Counted from the stretch's first letter, positions 44,728 to 53,962 are shown. The stretch is DNA of 64,000 bases from Mycobacterium sp. IS-836 (GCF_001954275.1 NZ_MBEU01000002.1:149710-213709), one strand, 5' to 3'. Program-made: numbers and translations. Notes: a model not told the origin generated them from the letters alone.

Positions 44728-45648
44728 ATGCGCTTCACCATCACCCACCCGATGCACAGCCATCCGTACAACCCGGAGTTCTTGAGCGGCGAGGGAATCG
44801 GGAAGGTGGCGGCGGCCACCGAGGCGGCGGGCATTCACGGGTTTGGGTTCACCGACCATCCGGCGCCGTCGCAGCGGTGGCTGGAAGCAGGCGGCCACGA
44901 CGCCCTGGATCCCTTTGTCGCACTGGGTTTCGCGGCGGCGACGACGACCACGCTGCGGCTGATCCCCAACATCGTGGTGCTGCCGTATCGAAACCCCTTC
45001 GTGGTGGCCAAGTCCGGCGCCACGCTGGATTTGCTCTCCGGCGGCCGGTTCACGCTCGCGGTCGGCGTCGGCTATCTCAAACGGGAGTTCGCCGCATTGG
45101 GTGTGAGCTACGACGAGCGCGCGGAGCTGTTCGAGGAAGCGCTGCAGGTGATCCGGACGATCTGGACCAGCGACGACATGTCCTTTGAGGGAAAGCATTT
45201 CAGCGCGCGCGGCATCACCGCGCACCCCAGGCCGATCACCAGCCCGCACCCGCCGATCTGGATCGGCGGGAACACGGCGGCATCGCGCCAGCGCGTGGCG
45301 CGCTACGGCGACGGGTGGTGTCCGTTCCCGGCCCCGCCGCAGTTGGCGCAGACCGCCGGCACCGCCGTCATCGATTCGGTGCAGCGCCTCAGCGCCGGGA
45401 TCGAGGATCTGCGCCGCCGCTGCGATGAGGCGGGCAGGGATTGGTCGACGATCGACGTTACGTTCAGCAACTTCGAGGGCGGCAGCCCCGCCGACGACGA
45501 ATTCAACGCCGACGCTTACCTCGACGGTCTGGAAAAGCTTGCCGCCCTGGGAGTGACGTGGGTGAGCGTCGGGTTGCCCGGCGACAGCATGGCGCACGCC
45601 CTGGAAACCCTCGAGCGGTTCCGCACTCGGGTGATCGACGCGATGTAA
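44728..45648 (+). CDS. LLM class F420-dependent oxidoreductase
   Basis: A 306-residue TIM-barrel luciferase-like protein: GFGFTDHPAPSQRW (about residues 37-50), TLDLLSGGRFTLAVGVGY with the flavin/F420 phosphate loop near 100-115, and the family's HPPIWIGGNTAASRQRVARYGDGW. TIGR03619-like subgroup, commonly using F420. It could oxidise an alcohol or reduce an enone in the island pathway. It begins five bases after the thioesterase stop; the next gene starts directly after its own stop. Confidence 0.88.
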   Translation: MRFTITHPMHSHPYNPEFLSGEGIGKVAAATEAAGIHGFGFTDHPAPSQRWLEAGGHDALDPFVALGFAAATTTTLRLIPNIVVLPYRNPFVVAKSGATLDLLSGGRFTLAVGVGYLKREFAALGVSYDERAELFEEALQVIRTIWTSDDMSFEGKHFSARGITAHPRPITSPHPPIWIGGNTAASRQRVARYGDGWCPFPAPPQLAQTAGTAVIDSVQRLSAGIEDLRRRCDEAGRDWSTIDVTFSNFEGGSPADDEFNADAYLDGLEKLAALGVTWVSVGLPGDSMAHALETLERFRTRVIDAM

Positions 45649-46800
45649 ATGGACTTCTCACACGTCGAACTCAGCGCCGAGGACCAGGCCTTCCTCGAGG
45701 AGACCCGGGCGTTCATCACCAAGCACGTCACCGACGAGGTGCTTCGCCGCCAGCGGGAGTTCGGCGAAAACTTCGACGAGCAAGTGCATTTGGCGCTGGG
45801 CGAGGCCGGCTATCTGGCGTCGGATTGGAAGCTCGAGTCCGAGGGCGGGTTCAGCGCGGTTCGCCGGCGCATCTTTCAACTGGAGATCGCCCGGGCGCAT
45901 ACGCCCTGGTATCACTGGGGCACCACGTCCGTCGTCGCGCGGCTCGTACAGCAATTCGGTGCGCCGGAGCTCGCCGCCAAAGTCGTGCCCGGTGTGCTGT
46001 CCGGTGAGATCGGGCTCTGCCTGGGCTACACCGAACCCGAGGGCGGCTCCGACGTCGCCACCTGCAAAACCCGCGCGGTGCGCGACGGTGATGCGTGGAT
46101 TATCAACGGCTCCAAGATGTTTACGTCGAATGCGCAGAACGCCAAGTACGTCTTTCTGCTCACCAATACCGACCCGCAGGGGCCGAAACACAAGAACCTG
46201 ACGATGTTTCTGGTGCCGCTCGATTCTCCGGGCATCGAGATTCAGGGCATCCGCACCCTGGACGGCGACCGCACCAACATCGTCTACTACAGCGACGTAC
46301 GCGTCGACGATCTCTACCGGATCGGTGAGGTCAATGGCGGCTGGACGGTAATGCGCGCGGCGCTGGATTCCGAGCACGGCCTCGTCGATCGCGAAGACCA
46401 TGGCCTGCAATACCTTGCGGCAATGGGAGCTCACGGCGACGTGATGGCCGAAGTGGTCGACACCGTCGCGGGCATCGTCGGGCCGGCGGCCGACGAATCG
46501 GTGCAGTACCGGCTGGGGCGCAGCGTCGCGCGGGTGGAGGCGGCGCTGTCCACGCCGGGCATGTTCGGGCGCGTCGCGGTCGCCCAGACGATGCGCGACA
46601 TCTCCGGCGATCTGATGGACATCGCGGGGACGGCGTCGGCGCTGCCCGCCGATGCCCGCGGTTCCGTCGCCGAGGGCGCGGCCGAACACCTGTACCGGCT
46701 GGCGCTGCCGCTCGGGATCTACGGCGGCACCCTCGAGGTCTTCCGCAACATGATCGCCCAGCACGAGCTCAAACTGGGGCGGCCCAGCTACCCGGGGTGA
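45649..46800 (+). CDS. Acyl-CoA dehydrogenase
   Basis: A 383-residue acyl-CoA dehydrogenase. FAD/substrate motif GYTEPEGGSDVATCK (about residues 124-138), INGSKMFTSNAQNAKY, and a C-terminal LPLGIYGGTLEVFRNMIAQHELKLGRP segment with the E-x-x-R/N flavin contact. Resembles the FadE types that handle branched or cyclic acyl-CoAs, but substrate is not readable. The ATG follows the LLM stop directly (taaATG). Its 3' end overlaps the convergent DUF427 gene by 32 bases. Confidence 0.9.
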   Translation: MDFSHVELSAEDQAFLEETRAFITKHVTDEVLRRQREFGENFDEQVHLALGEAGYLASDWKLESEGGFSAVRRRIFQLEIARAHTPWYHWGTTSVVARLVQQFGAPELAAKVVPGVLSGEIGLCLGYTEPEGGSDVATCKTRAVRDGDAWIINGSKMFTSNAQNAKYVFLLTNTDPQGPKHKNLTMFLVPLDSPGIEIQGIRTLDGDRTNIVYYSDVRVDDLYRIGEVNGGWTVMRAALDSEHGLVDREDHGLQYLAAMGAHGDVMAEVVDTVAGIVGPAADESVQYRLGRSVARVEAALSTPGMFGRVAVAQTMRDISGDLMDIAGTASALPADARGSVAEGAAEHLYRLALPLGIYGGTLEVFRNMIAQHELKLGRPSYPG

Positions 46801-47470
46801 GCGGCAGCTCGGCGACCACATCGGCGCGGGCGGCGTCGAAACTCAGGAACCCTTTGATGGGAAGGCTTTCCGGGGGCGGGTCCGCGTAACTCCAGGCGAC
46901 GTCCTCGACGACCTGGTCCCCCGAGACGACGGACCAATACGTCGCGAATCCCTTGTAGTTGCAATAGCTCGACGTCTCCGAGCGCCGCAGCAGATCGGTG
47001 CGCACGTGCGAGGGATCGACGTAGAGGCGCGGTTCGAGCGCGGTCTCGAACAGGATCACCGTGTCCTCGGTGTCCACCAAAACGGCGTCGCCGACCGAGA
47101 CACGAAGGCGGCGCCGCGTCGGGCGGCAGTCGACCCGATGGTAGGGATTCGGCGGATAGTGAACGAGCTCGCGGCCCTCTTCCAGCCAGGTGTCGACGGC
47201 GTCCCAGGGCACGTGGACGAAGCCCGGCGCCTCCGGCTCGGGTTCGGTGGGCAGGTCGCCGACCTCGTCGGCCGGAAACGCGTAGCTGAGCGCACGACCC
47301 CGGCGGTGCACCAGCAGCGCACGCTCGGTGTCGATCATCGCTCGCCCGTCCCGGAAGGCCTGGACGCGCCGCGGGTGCGGCTCGACGAAGACGACCTCCG
47401 ACGGCAGCGCGGGCGAGAACCGCCCGGCCGGATCACCGCTTAACGGACCACGTCCGGCTACGAGAGTCAT
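46769..47470 (-). CDS. Double DUF427 domain protein
   Basis: A 233-residue protein with two DUF427 units. The second carries the signature RSETSSYCNYKGFATYWSV and DVAWSYADPPPESLPIKGFLSF; the first (RVQAFRDGRAMIDTERALLV) is more diverged. Function unknown. The C-terminus overlaps the end of the acyl-CoA dehydrogenase gene, convergently. It is a longer relative of the gene at 16823-17197. Confidence 0.87.
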   Translation of the reverse strand: MTLVAGRGPLSGDPAGRFSPALPSEVVFVEPHPRRVQAFRDGRAMIDTERALLVHRRGRALSYAFPADEVGDLPTEPEPEAPGFVHVPWDAVDTWLEEGRELVHYPPNPYHRVDCRPTRRRLRVSVGDAVLVDTEDTVILFETALEPRLYVDPSHVRTDLLRRSETSSYCNYKGFATYWSVVSGDQVVEDVAWSYADPPPESLPIKGFLSFDAARADVVAELPLTPGSWAAPV

Positions 47471-47562
47471 GGTTGCGATTGTCCCCCAAGGCGACTCAGC
47501 GGCTCAAGCACGCGCTACGCTGACGCCCAGACGAGACCCAAACCACGACGGAGTAGGACAAG

Positions 47563-47964
47563 ATGGCAACTGCGCCGCCACAAACCAAGGCCTACCTGTT
47601 GAAGAACCGGGGCAATTCCTGGTGGGTCAACGTCGAGTTGCAGCTGACCGACACCAATCTGCGCTGTGTGGCCTCCGAGTACTCGAAATGGGTCGACGAG
47701 GAGCTGGGCCTCACCGACTACAAGGCGAAGCTCTCGTCGGGTGAGCCGGTGGTGGTCTTCGACTTTCGCCGAGACCAACTGACCATCAAATGGCTCCGTC
47801 AGTTCTACCGCGGCGGTTTCCGTGTGAGCCAAGGCGATTCGCGGGAATGGCTGGTGTCGCTTGTCTATCCGAGCGGATTCGGCAGCCTGCTCGACTTAAT
47901 GACCGACCGGGCTATGTGGCGCCAGTGGCGTGCGGCGCTGCCCGACACGCCGGGACACGCCTGA
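47563..47964 (+). CDS. Conserved mycobacterial protein of unknown function
   Basis: A 133-residue protein (MATAPPQTKAYLLKNRGNSW start) rich in Trp and aromatic residues. A mixed alpha/beta pattern with VVVFDFRRDQLTIKWLRQFY and WLVSLVYPSGFGSLLDLMTDRAMW suggests a small soluble fold. No motif I recognise, no signal peptide. GGAGTAGGA precedes the ATG, and TACGCT (about 47515-47520) is a possible -10 box. It is followed 60 bases later by the CoA-transferase gene. Confidence 0.75.
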   Translation: MATAPPQTKAYLLKNRGNSWWVNVELQLTDTNLRCVASEYSKWVDEELGLTDYKAKLSSGEPVVVFDFRRDQLTIKWLRQFYRGGFRVSQGDSREWLVSLVYPSGFGSLLDLMTDRAMWRQWRAALPDTPGHA

Positions 47965-48024
47965 CCTATCCGTCAGTGACGGCGGGTTGGCCACCTTGCG
48001 GCAGCACGGAGTAGGAACGTAGCC

Positions 48025-49194
48025 ATGACGGGACCGGTAGCGGGCATCAAAGTCGTCGAACTCGGGGTCTGGGTGGCCGGGCCGGCCGCCGGCGGCATCC
48101 TGGCCGACTGGGGCGCCGACGTGATCAAGATCGAGCCCCCGCGCGGGGACCCCGGGCGTCTGTTCGGCCGGATGCTGGGCTGCGACCTCGGGGTCAACCC
48201 GCCGTTCGAAATGGACAACCGCTCCAAGCGCAGCATCGTCCTGGACCTCACCACCGAAGAGGGCCACGACATCGCGTTCGAATTGCTCGCCGACGCAGAC
48301 GTTTTCGTCACCAACGTGCGCCCGGGCGCGTTGCGAAAGCTGGGCCTCGACTTCGAGTCGGTGTCGGCGCGCCACCCCCGCCTGGTCTACGGCCTGATCA
48401 CCGGGTACGGCGAAGACGGGCCCGACGCCGACCGCGCCGCCTACGACGTCGCGGCGTTTTGGTCGCGCGCCGGCGTGGCCCACCTGCTCACCCGGCCCGG
48501 TGACACCCCGCCGTTTCAGCGCGGCGGCATGGGTGACCATTCGGCCGGCATGACGCTCGCCGCGGCCATTTGCGCGGCGCTGCTCTCCCGCGAACGCACC
48601 GGAACCGGCCAGCTGGTGAGCACCTCGCTGTACCGCCAGGGCGCCTACACCGTCAGCTTCGACATCAACACCTATCTGCTGACCGGCCAGCCGATCGCCA
48701 TCGGGCAGCGCGAAACCATGGGCAACCCGTGCATGAACAACTACACCGCCGGCGATGGCCGCCGGTTCTGGATCGTCGGCCTCGAGGGCGACCGGCACTG
48801 GCCGCCGCTGTGTCGTGCCGTCGGCCGCCCCGAGTGGCTCGACGATCCCCGATTCCGCGATGCCCGCGCCCGCGCCGTCAACGGAGCCGCGCTCATTGCC
48901 GAATTGGACGACATCTTCGCGACCAAACCGCTTGACGAATGGGCGGAGGTCTTCGCGGCAGAACCCGATTTCTTCTGGTCGCCGGTCAACAGCATCGAGG
49001 ACGTCGTCGCCGACGAACAGTTCCACGCCGCCGGCGGCATCGTCGACGTGCCGGACAAAGAATCCAGCGTCCCGATGGTGGCGACGCCGGCTGATTTCCA
49101 TGGCACGCCGTGGTCGCCGCGTTCTGCGGCACCGGAACTCGGCCAGCACACCGACGAAATTCTGGCCGAACTCAAGGCCCGACGCGGGGTGTGA
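48025..49194 (+). CDS. CaiB/BaiF family CoA-transferase
   Basis: A 389-residue type III CoA-transferase. VVELGVWVAGPAAGGILADWGADVIKIEPP (split over residues 10-40) is the CoA-binding N-terminus and NRSKRSIVLDL follows; the expected catalytic Asp lies in the GMGDHSAGMTLAAAI region near residue 170. It moves CoA between acids, and would activate a carboxylate from ring or lactone cleavage in the island pathway. GGAG lies upstream of ATG 48025. Element C follows 13 bases after its stop. Confidence 0.9.
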   Translation: MTGPVAGIKVVELGVWVAGPAAGGILADWGADVIKIEPPRGDPGRLFGRMLGCDLGVNPPFEMDNRSKRSIVLDLTTEEGHDIAFELLADADVFVTNVRPGALRKLGLDFESVSARHPRLVYGLITGYGEDGPDADRAAYDVAAFWSRAGVAHLLTRPGDTPPFQRGGMGDHSAGMTLAAAICAALLSRERTGTGQLVSTSLYRQGAYTVSFDINTYLLTGQPIAIGQRETMGNPCMNNYTAGDGRRFWIVGLEGDRHWPPLCRAVGRPEWLDDPRFRDARARAVNGAALIAELDDIFATKPLDEWAEVFAAEPDFFWSPVNSIEDVVADEQFHAAGGIVDVPDKESSVPMVATPADFHGTPWSPRSAAPELGQHTDEILAELKARRGV

Positions 49195-49207
49195 CCGTCG
49201 GTCGCAC

Positions 49208-49236
49208 CTTTACAAAGTTGCGCCGAAGTGTCACGC
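49208..49236. promoter_or_regulatory. 29-bp island element, copy C
   Basis: CTTTACAAA, then GTTGCGCC, then GAAGTGTCACGC. It lies between the CoA-transferase gene and the head of the nine-gene P450/BVMO run, 92 bases before ATG 49329. The remainder of the 134-base gap shows no clear -10 box. Confidence 0.65.
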
Positions 49237-49328
49237 TGTCCGGTGAGCCGCGTGGCGGCCAACAGCCCAGGACGAGCGTTGCGGTAACGCCGATGCACCG
49301 TTTCGGTGCGGCGGTGAGGAACGGATTG

Positions 49329-49892
49329 ATGGTCACTCCCTATATCAGCGAGAGCAGCCGGCTCGGTGCCGGGCGGGCAACCCGGGCCGACGGTGAGTGC
49401 CTGCGATACCGGCTGGACGTCGTCGCGGCCTCCGCGGCCGACGTCGTGCAATCGGCCGGTGGTTGGCTCTACGACCGGGTGATGGCCGGATGGCAGGTGA
49501 CCGTGCTGCTACCGAAGGGCCGCGACTCCCGGTCGCTTCGGATCCTCGGCGTGCGGACAGCGGAACTGGACGCGCAGCTCGCCTCGCCGGGCCACAGCCT
49601 GGCCGTCAGCGCCGAGGCATTCACCGCAGACGAGCGGGTACGCGACGCGGTGCTCAAGTCCCTGGACAACGGTTTGACCGAAGTCGCGTTGTGGGGCGAT
49701 GGGTGGCCCCTAGGAGTGAATCGCGCGACGACGAGGGCGCAGCACGTACTGAGCGCCGCGGCGCGGACGTTCAAGGGCTACGCGCTTGCGGCCGCGGGGA
49801 TTTCGTGTGAGTCGGTCGATGGCACCGAGCCGCTGCTGTGTGACAAGGCTACGTGTTCGCGGGCCGACTCAGAGTTGATCCGGATCGACTAG
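49329..49892 (+). CDS. Protein of unknown function, first gene of P450/BVMO run
   Basis: A 187-residue protein I do not recognise. MVTPYISESSRLGAGRATRA is followed by an alternating pattern with ADVVQSAGGWLYDRVMAGW, a VLRI-like SLRILGVRTAELD strand region and a C-terminus with three Cys (ISCESVDGTEPLLCDKATC). No signal peptide or membrane helix. ATG 49329 has GAGGAACGG upstream; ATG 49293 is also in frame. It is separated by 26 bases from the next gene, so it is probably cotranscribed with the catabolic genes. Confidence 0.7.
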   Translation: MVTPYISESSRLGAGRATRADGECLRYRLDVVAASAADVVQSAGGWLYDRVMAGWQVTVLLPKGRDSRSLRILGVRTAELDAQLASPGHSLAVSAEAFTADERVRDAVLKSLDNGLTEVALWGDGWPLGVNRATTRAQHVLSAAARTFKGYALAAAGISCESVDGTEPLLCDKATCSRADSELIRID

Positions 49893-49918
49893 CGCGCCGA
49901 CCAGCCCATGACTCGCCC

Positions 49919-50623
49919 ATGAAGAAGTACTACGGCCACACCCTGCTCTATCTGCACGAGACGATCTCGCTCGGGTCCGGTCGCAGCGATCGCTTCACCG
50001 AAGTCTTCTCCGAGGTCTACCAGCCGATGATGGCCGAACTCGGTGCCCGGCTGTTCGCGATCTGGGAATCCACCCCCTACAACGGCCACTGGCCGCAAGT
50101 GACGGTCATCTGGGAGATCGACGCCTTCGCCGACTACGCCAGGATCGGAGCGGCGCAGGCACGCGGCGGCAGCCACGAGGCGGCGGCCGGAAAATGGTCG
50201 GCGTTTCTGTCCGACATCGGCGCCTCGGGGGAGGGGCGAATCATGTACCCCGGGCCGAGCAACAAAACGCTGGCGCAGCTGCGAGAGTCCAATTTCACTG
50301 CGCCGCTGGTGATTCAGGAGATCATGCAGACCAAGCCGGGGCGACAGGACGACTACATCCGCGAGCTGGAGCGGCTCTACGTGCCCTGGTCGGAGCGCAC
50401 GGGCAAGCGTTGGCTGGGTTCGTTCACCACGACGTTCCGCTACAACGAGGTCATCCACTACTGGGCACTCGACGGTGGCTGGGAATGCTTCGCCAACCAC
50501 TATCCGTCCTGGAAGGACAGCCCACCCGCCGAGATCGTCACCTGGATGAGCGTCGCGCCCGCGCTGCGCGACGGCTGGGAAGATTCGATTCTGCAGGCCC
50601 TACCGCCCTCGCCGCTGCAGTGA
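49919..50623 (+). CDS. NIPSNAP-like dimeric alpha-beta barrel protein
   Basis: A 234-residue protein with two halves that each look like a ferredoxin-like (dimeric alpha/beta barrel) unit: FTEVFSEVYQPMMAELGARLFAIWEST with VTVIWEIDAFADY, then LVIQEIMQTKPGRQDDYIRELERLY with VIHYWALDGGWECFANHY. NIPSNAP relatives have unclear function; some barrel proteins are small oxygenases or isomerases. ATG 49919 is chosen. Its stop overlaps the P450 start (GTGA), so it is made together with the P450. Confidence 0.68.
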   Translation: MKKYYGHTLLYLHETISLGSGRSDRFTEVFSEVYQPMMAELGARLFAIWESTPYNGHWPQVTVIWEIDAFADYARIGAAQARGGSHEAAAGKWSAFLSDIGASGEGRIMYPGPSNKTLAQLRESNFTAPLVIQEIMQTKPGRQDDYIRELERLYVPWSERTGKRWLGSFTTTFRYNEVIHYWALDGGWECFANHYPSWKDSPPAEIVTWMSVAPALRDGWEDSILQALPPSPLQ

Positions 50624-51846
50624 CGGGCGCACTAGTGGACTTCACCTACGACCCATTCGACGCGCGGGTGATGGCAAACCCCTTGCCGTACTACCGAATC
50701 CTGCGCGAGCGCTACCCGGTGTACTACATGCCGCAGTGGGATACCTTCGCCCTGTCCCGCTTCGAGGACATCTGGCGGGTGCTCGAAGTCAACGACGGAA
50801 CGTTCGTCGCGACGGAAGGCACATTGCCCCCGGCGTCGGTGCTGGCTCAGCACAACGATGGGCCCCTCGATGATCCGCCGCTGCATCCGTTACCGTTTCA
50901 CGCCGTCTTCGACACCGATTTGTACGCCGAGATCCGGCGCGCGCACTCCCAGCCGTTGCGTCCGAGGTCGGTCGCCGGGCTGGAAGCCCGAATTCGCACG
51001 CTGGCCAACGAGCGCCTCGATGAGCTGCTGCCACGGGGTTGCTTCGACCTGACGCAAGAGTATGGCGGCATCGTCGCGGCGTCGATCGTGTGCGGATTGC
51101 TGGGCCTGCCAGACGATCTCGCACCAAAAGTGTTGGCAGCGGTCAATGTCGGCAGTTTGGCCGAGCCCGGCGAAGGCGTCGACACCGCACAAGCACGGCC
51201 CAACTACCTCGAGTACCTCACGCCTGTGGTGCAGCGGCGCCGGGCCGACCCTGCCGGGGCCGCGTTGCCCGTTGTCGACGGCCTGCTCGGCTACCGATTG
51301 CCCGACGGCAGCGCCCTGTCCGACGTGGAAGCCGCGACGCAAATGTTGTGCATCTTCATCGGCGGAACGGAAACCGTGCCGAAGATCGTCGCCCACGGGC
51401 TGTGGGAGCTGTCCCGGCGGCCCGACCAATTGGCCGCGGTGCGCGCCGACCCGAATGCCAACGTGCCGGTCGCCCGCGAGGAGATGATCCGGTTCTGCGC
51501 GCCGGCGCAGTGGTTCGCGCGAACCGCGCGGAAGCCCTTCAGCATTCATGGCGAGACGATCCGGCCCGGCCAGCGAGTCATCACCCTGCTGGCGTCGGCC
51601 AACCGCGACGAGCGGGAGTACGAAGACCCCGACGAGTTCGTCTGGAACCGACCCATCCGCCGGTCGCTGGCCTTCGGTCGCGGTCAGCACTTCTGCATCG
51701 GCTATCACCTGGCCCGGCTGGAAATCGACGTGCTGCTGACCGAATGGCTGCGGCGGGTGCCGGGCTACGCAATCCAGAGCGAGTCCGCGACGCGCCTGCC
51801 GTCCAGCTTCCAATGGGGATGGAACAAGATCCCCGTGGAGGTCTGA
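50620..51846 (+). CDS. Cytochrome P450 of the catabolic operon
   Basis: A 408-residue bacterial P450. The I-helix has FIGGTETVPKIV (about residues 245-256) with the acid-Thr pair, ExxR is EMIR, and the haem loop is FGRGQHFCIGYHLAR (about residue 348 onward). It belongs to the soluble class that accepts electrons from a ferredoxin; no ferredoxin gene lies nearby. Likely hydroxylates the pathway substrate. Its GTG overlaps the preceding stop (GTGA at 50620-50623), and the alcohol dehydrogenase starts one base after its own stop. Confidence 0.92.
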   Translation: MTGALVDFTYDPFDARVMANPLPYYRILRERYPVYYMPQWDTFALSRFEDIWRVLEVNDGTFVATEGTLPPASVLAQHNDGPLDDPPLHPLPFHAVFDTDLYAEIRRAHSQPLRPRSVAGLEARIRTLANERLDELLPRGCFDLTQEYGGIVAASIVCGLLGLPDDLAPKVLAAVNVGSLAEPGEGVDTAQARPNYLEYLTPVVQRRRADPAGAALPVVDGLLGYRLPDGSALSDVEAATQMLCIFIGGTETVPKIVAHGLWELSRRPDQLAAVRADPNANVPVAREEMIRFCAPAQWFARTARKPFSIHGETIRPGQRVITLLASANRDEREYEDPDEFVWNRPIRRSLAFGRGQHFCIGYHLARLEIDVLLTEWLRRVPGYAIQSESATRLPSSFQWGWNKIPVEV

Positions 51847-51847
51847 C

Positions 51848-52825
51848 GTGTGGTCCTATAGGATCGTCGCGCCCTACGTGTTCGAGCGGACGTCGATCGC
51901 CGACAAGACACCCGAGCGCCTGGGCGATGGCCAGGTGCTGCTGCGGTTCCTGGCCGCGGGCGTGTGCGGTAGCGACCTGCCGGCGTTCCGCGGCGCCCAG
52001 GGCCGGCTTCCCGGAGACAACGGGCCCAGCGCGGCAGAGAAAGACGGATTCCCGATCCATGAGGTCGCCGGCGAGGTGATCGCCAGCCGGCATCCCGATC
52101 ATCGCGCCGGCGATCTGGTGGTGGGCTGGGCATCGGGATTCGACGGGCTGATGGAACTCGTCGTCACCGACGGCAACGGGGTGGCCCCGTACGACCCGGC
52201 GCTGACCCCCGCCGAAGCTGTTGGCCTGCAACCACTGGCGTGTGTCCTCTACGCCTGCGAGCAACTACCCGACCTGGCCGGCCGTCACGTCGCGATCATC
52301 GGCCAGGGTTCGATCGGACTGCTGTTTTCCTACATCGCCAAGGCGGCCGGGGCCCGGCGCGTCACCGGGGTCGACCCCATCGACCGCGACAGCGTCGCAA
52401 CGGCATTCGGCGTCGACGACCGGGTGCGCGCCACCAGCGACCGCTGGGTGAGCCAGCTGGCGCCCGCGGACCGGGCCGACGTCGTCATCGAGGCCGTCGG
52501 CCACCAGGTCTCGACGCTCGGGCACGCCATCCAGGCCGCCGCCCCCGGCGGCACCGTCTTCTACTTCGGCGTCGCCGACGACGAGGCCTACCCGATTAGC
52601 ATGCGACTCATGCTGCGCAACAACCTGACGCTGAAATCCGGTGTGACGCTTGACCGGCGGCGAATGCTGGAGCTCGCCGGCAAGTTCGCCGCGGACCATC
52701 CCGGGCTGCTGGGTTCGTATCTCACCCACACCTTCGGCGTCCAAGATGTGCAAGACGTCCAGGCGGCGTTCGAGCTGGCCTGCCGGCCGGTGCCGGAGCG
52801 CATCAAGATCGCGATCGCGCAATGA
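51848..52825 (+). CDS. Zinc-type alcohol dehydrogenase (MDR family)
   Basis: A 325-residue medium-chain dehydrogenase. GVCGSDLPAF (about residues 38-47) holds the catalytic-zinc Cys and partner Asp, HEVAGEV the zinc His, and VAIIGQGSIGLLFSYIAKAAG the NAD fold. The four-Cys structural zinc loop is not evident, so it is of the reduced type. It probably oxidises the alcohol made by the P450. The GTG start sits one base after the P450 stop, and its own stop overlaps the aldolase ATG. Confidence 0.88.
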   Translation: MWSYRIVAPYVFERTSIADKTPERLGDGQVLLRFLAAGVCGSDLPAFRGAQGRLPGDNGPSAAEKDGFPIHEVAGEVIASRHPDHRAGDLVVGWASGFDGLMELVVTDGNGVAPYDPALTPAEAVGLQPLACVLYACEQLPDLAGRHVAIIGQGSIGLLFSYIAKAAGARRVTGVDPIDRDSVATAFGVDDRVRATSDRWVSQLAPADRADVVIEAVGHQVSTLGHAIQAAAPGGTVFYFGVADDEAYPISMRLMLRNNLTLKSGVTLDRRRMLELAGKFAADHPGLLGSYLTHTFGVQDVQDVQAAFELACRPVPERIKIAIAQ

Positions 52826-53562
52826 GCATCTTCGGCGGCGACCACCCGGCCCCGCTGTGGGGTGGCTGGATCACCGGCCCGACGCTGATCGGGCCCGAGG
52901 AATTCGCCCGCGCCGGGTATGACTACCTGGGATTCGACGCCCAGCACGGCTACCTCGACGACGCCGACATCGCCGGCATACTGCGCCGCATCGAACACCT
53001 CCCCATCGCTACCGTGGTGCGCCTGCCCAACGCCGACGCCGCACCCATCGGGCGGGTGCTGGACGCCGGCGCCGACGCCGTCGTCATCGCGATGATCGAG
53101 TCGGCCTACGAGGCCGCCGCGGCGGTGGCCGCCTCCCGCTACCCGCCGGCGGGCGTGCGCAGTTTCGGCCCGCTGCGCGCCAGCCTCGGTCTCGACCCGG
53201 CCGAGCACGAATCCCGCGTGAGCGTGTTCGCGATGATCGAAACCGCCGGGGCGCTGTCGGTCCTGGATCAGATCTGTGCCGTCGACGGCCTGGCCGGAAT
53301 CTATGTCGGGCCGGCCGATCTGGCCATCTCGATGGGTGTCGACGTCGTCGGGGCGACCGGCCATCCGAAGGTGCGGGACGCGATCGAGCGAATTCATCGC
53401 GTGGCGACCGACGCCGGGCTGCTCACCGGGATCCATGCCGGAGGGGGCAAGACCGGTCACGCCATGGCGCAGCTGGGATTTCGGATGATCACCCTGGCGG
53501 CCGAATCGCAGGCGCTGCGGCGCGGCGCCGCGGAGCATCTCCGTGAGGCGACCGGACAATGA
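52822..53562 (+). CDS. HpcH/HpaI family aldolase
   Basis: A 246-residue class II pyruvate aldolase fold: YDYLGFDAQHGYLDDADIAG (about residues 33-52, catalytic His), DAGADAVVIAMIESAYEA, and metal Glu in FAMIETAGALS with Asp in YVGPADLAISMG. It cleaves 4-hydroxy-2-oxoacids or acyl-CoA analogues into pyruvate or acetate units plus aldehyde. In this operon it would act after ring opening. ATGA overlaps occur at both ends. Confidence 0.9.
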   Translation: MSIFGGDHPAPLWGGWITGPTLIGPEEFARAGYDYLGFDAQHGYLDDADIAGILRRIEHLPIATVVRLPNADAAPIGRVLDAGADAVVIAMIESAYEAAAAVAASRYPPAGVRSFGPLRASLGLDPAEHESRVSVFAMIETAGALSVLDQICAVDGLAGIYVGPADLAISMGVDVVGATGHPKVRDAIERIHRVATDAGLLTGIHAGGGKTGHAMAQLGFRMITLAAESQALRRGAAEHLREATGQ

Positions 53563-53960
53563 CCGACGACCAAGGCGCGATTCGCGAAGTGATTGCCGGC
53601 TACGCGCTGGCCCTCGACGCCGGCGACATCGAGGGCTGCCTACGGCTGTTCAGCGACGATGCCAAATTTGTCGTCTACGGGCGGTCTTTCGCCGGCCTCG
53701 ACGAGATAGCGAAGATGTTCCGGGATGCGCCGCGCGGCCTGCATCTGACCGGGGCCTCGCGCATCGATGTCCGCGTCGACACCGCGACCGCCCGATCCCA
53801 GGTGCTGTTCGTCCGCGCCGGTGACCTGCACCTGCGGCCCGCGCTGTACGACGACGAACTGGCCCGTGACCCCACGAATAGCGGGCGGTGGTCTTTCCGG
53901 CGGCGGCGCTGCCAGTTCGTGACCAGCCACGGCCTCTCCGACAGCCCCGAGGTTCCGTGA
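53559..53960 (+). CDS. SnoaL-like / NTF2-fold protein
   Basis: A 133-residue cone-fold protein of the SnoaL_4 type (IREVIAGYALALDAGDIEGCLRLFSDDAKF, split over residues 7-38, then VTSHGLSDSPEVP). Relatives include small ring-hydroxylating dioxygenase subunits and isomerases. It is likely a small accessory enzyme of the pathway. ATG 53559 overlaps the aldolase stop; its TGA (53958-53960) overlaps a GTG that may start the SDR. Confidence 0.8.
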   Translation: MTDDQGAIREVIAGYALALDAGDIEGCLRLFSDDAKFVVYGRSFAGLDEIAKMFRDAPRGLHLTGASRIDVRVDTATARSQVLFVRAGDLHLRPALYDDELARDPTNSGRWSFRRRRCQFVTSHGLSDSPEVP

Positions 53961-53962
53961 TC

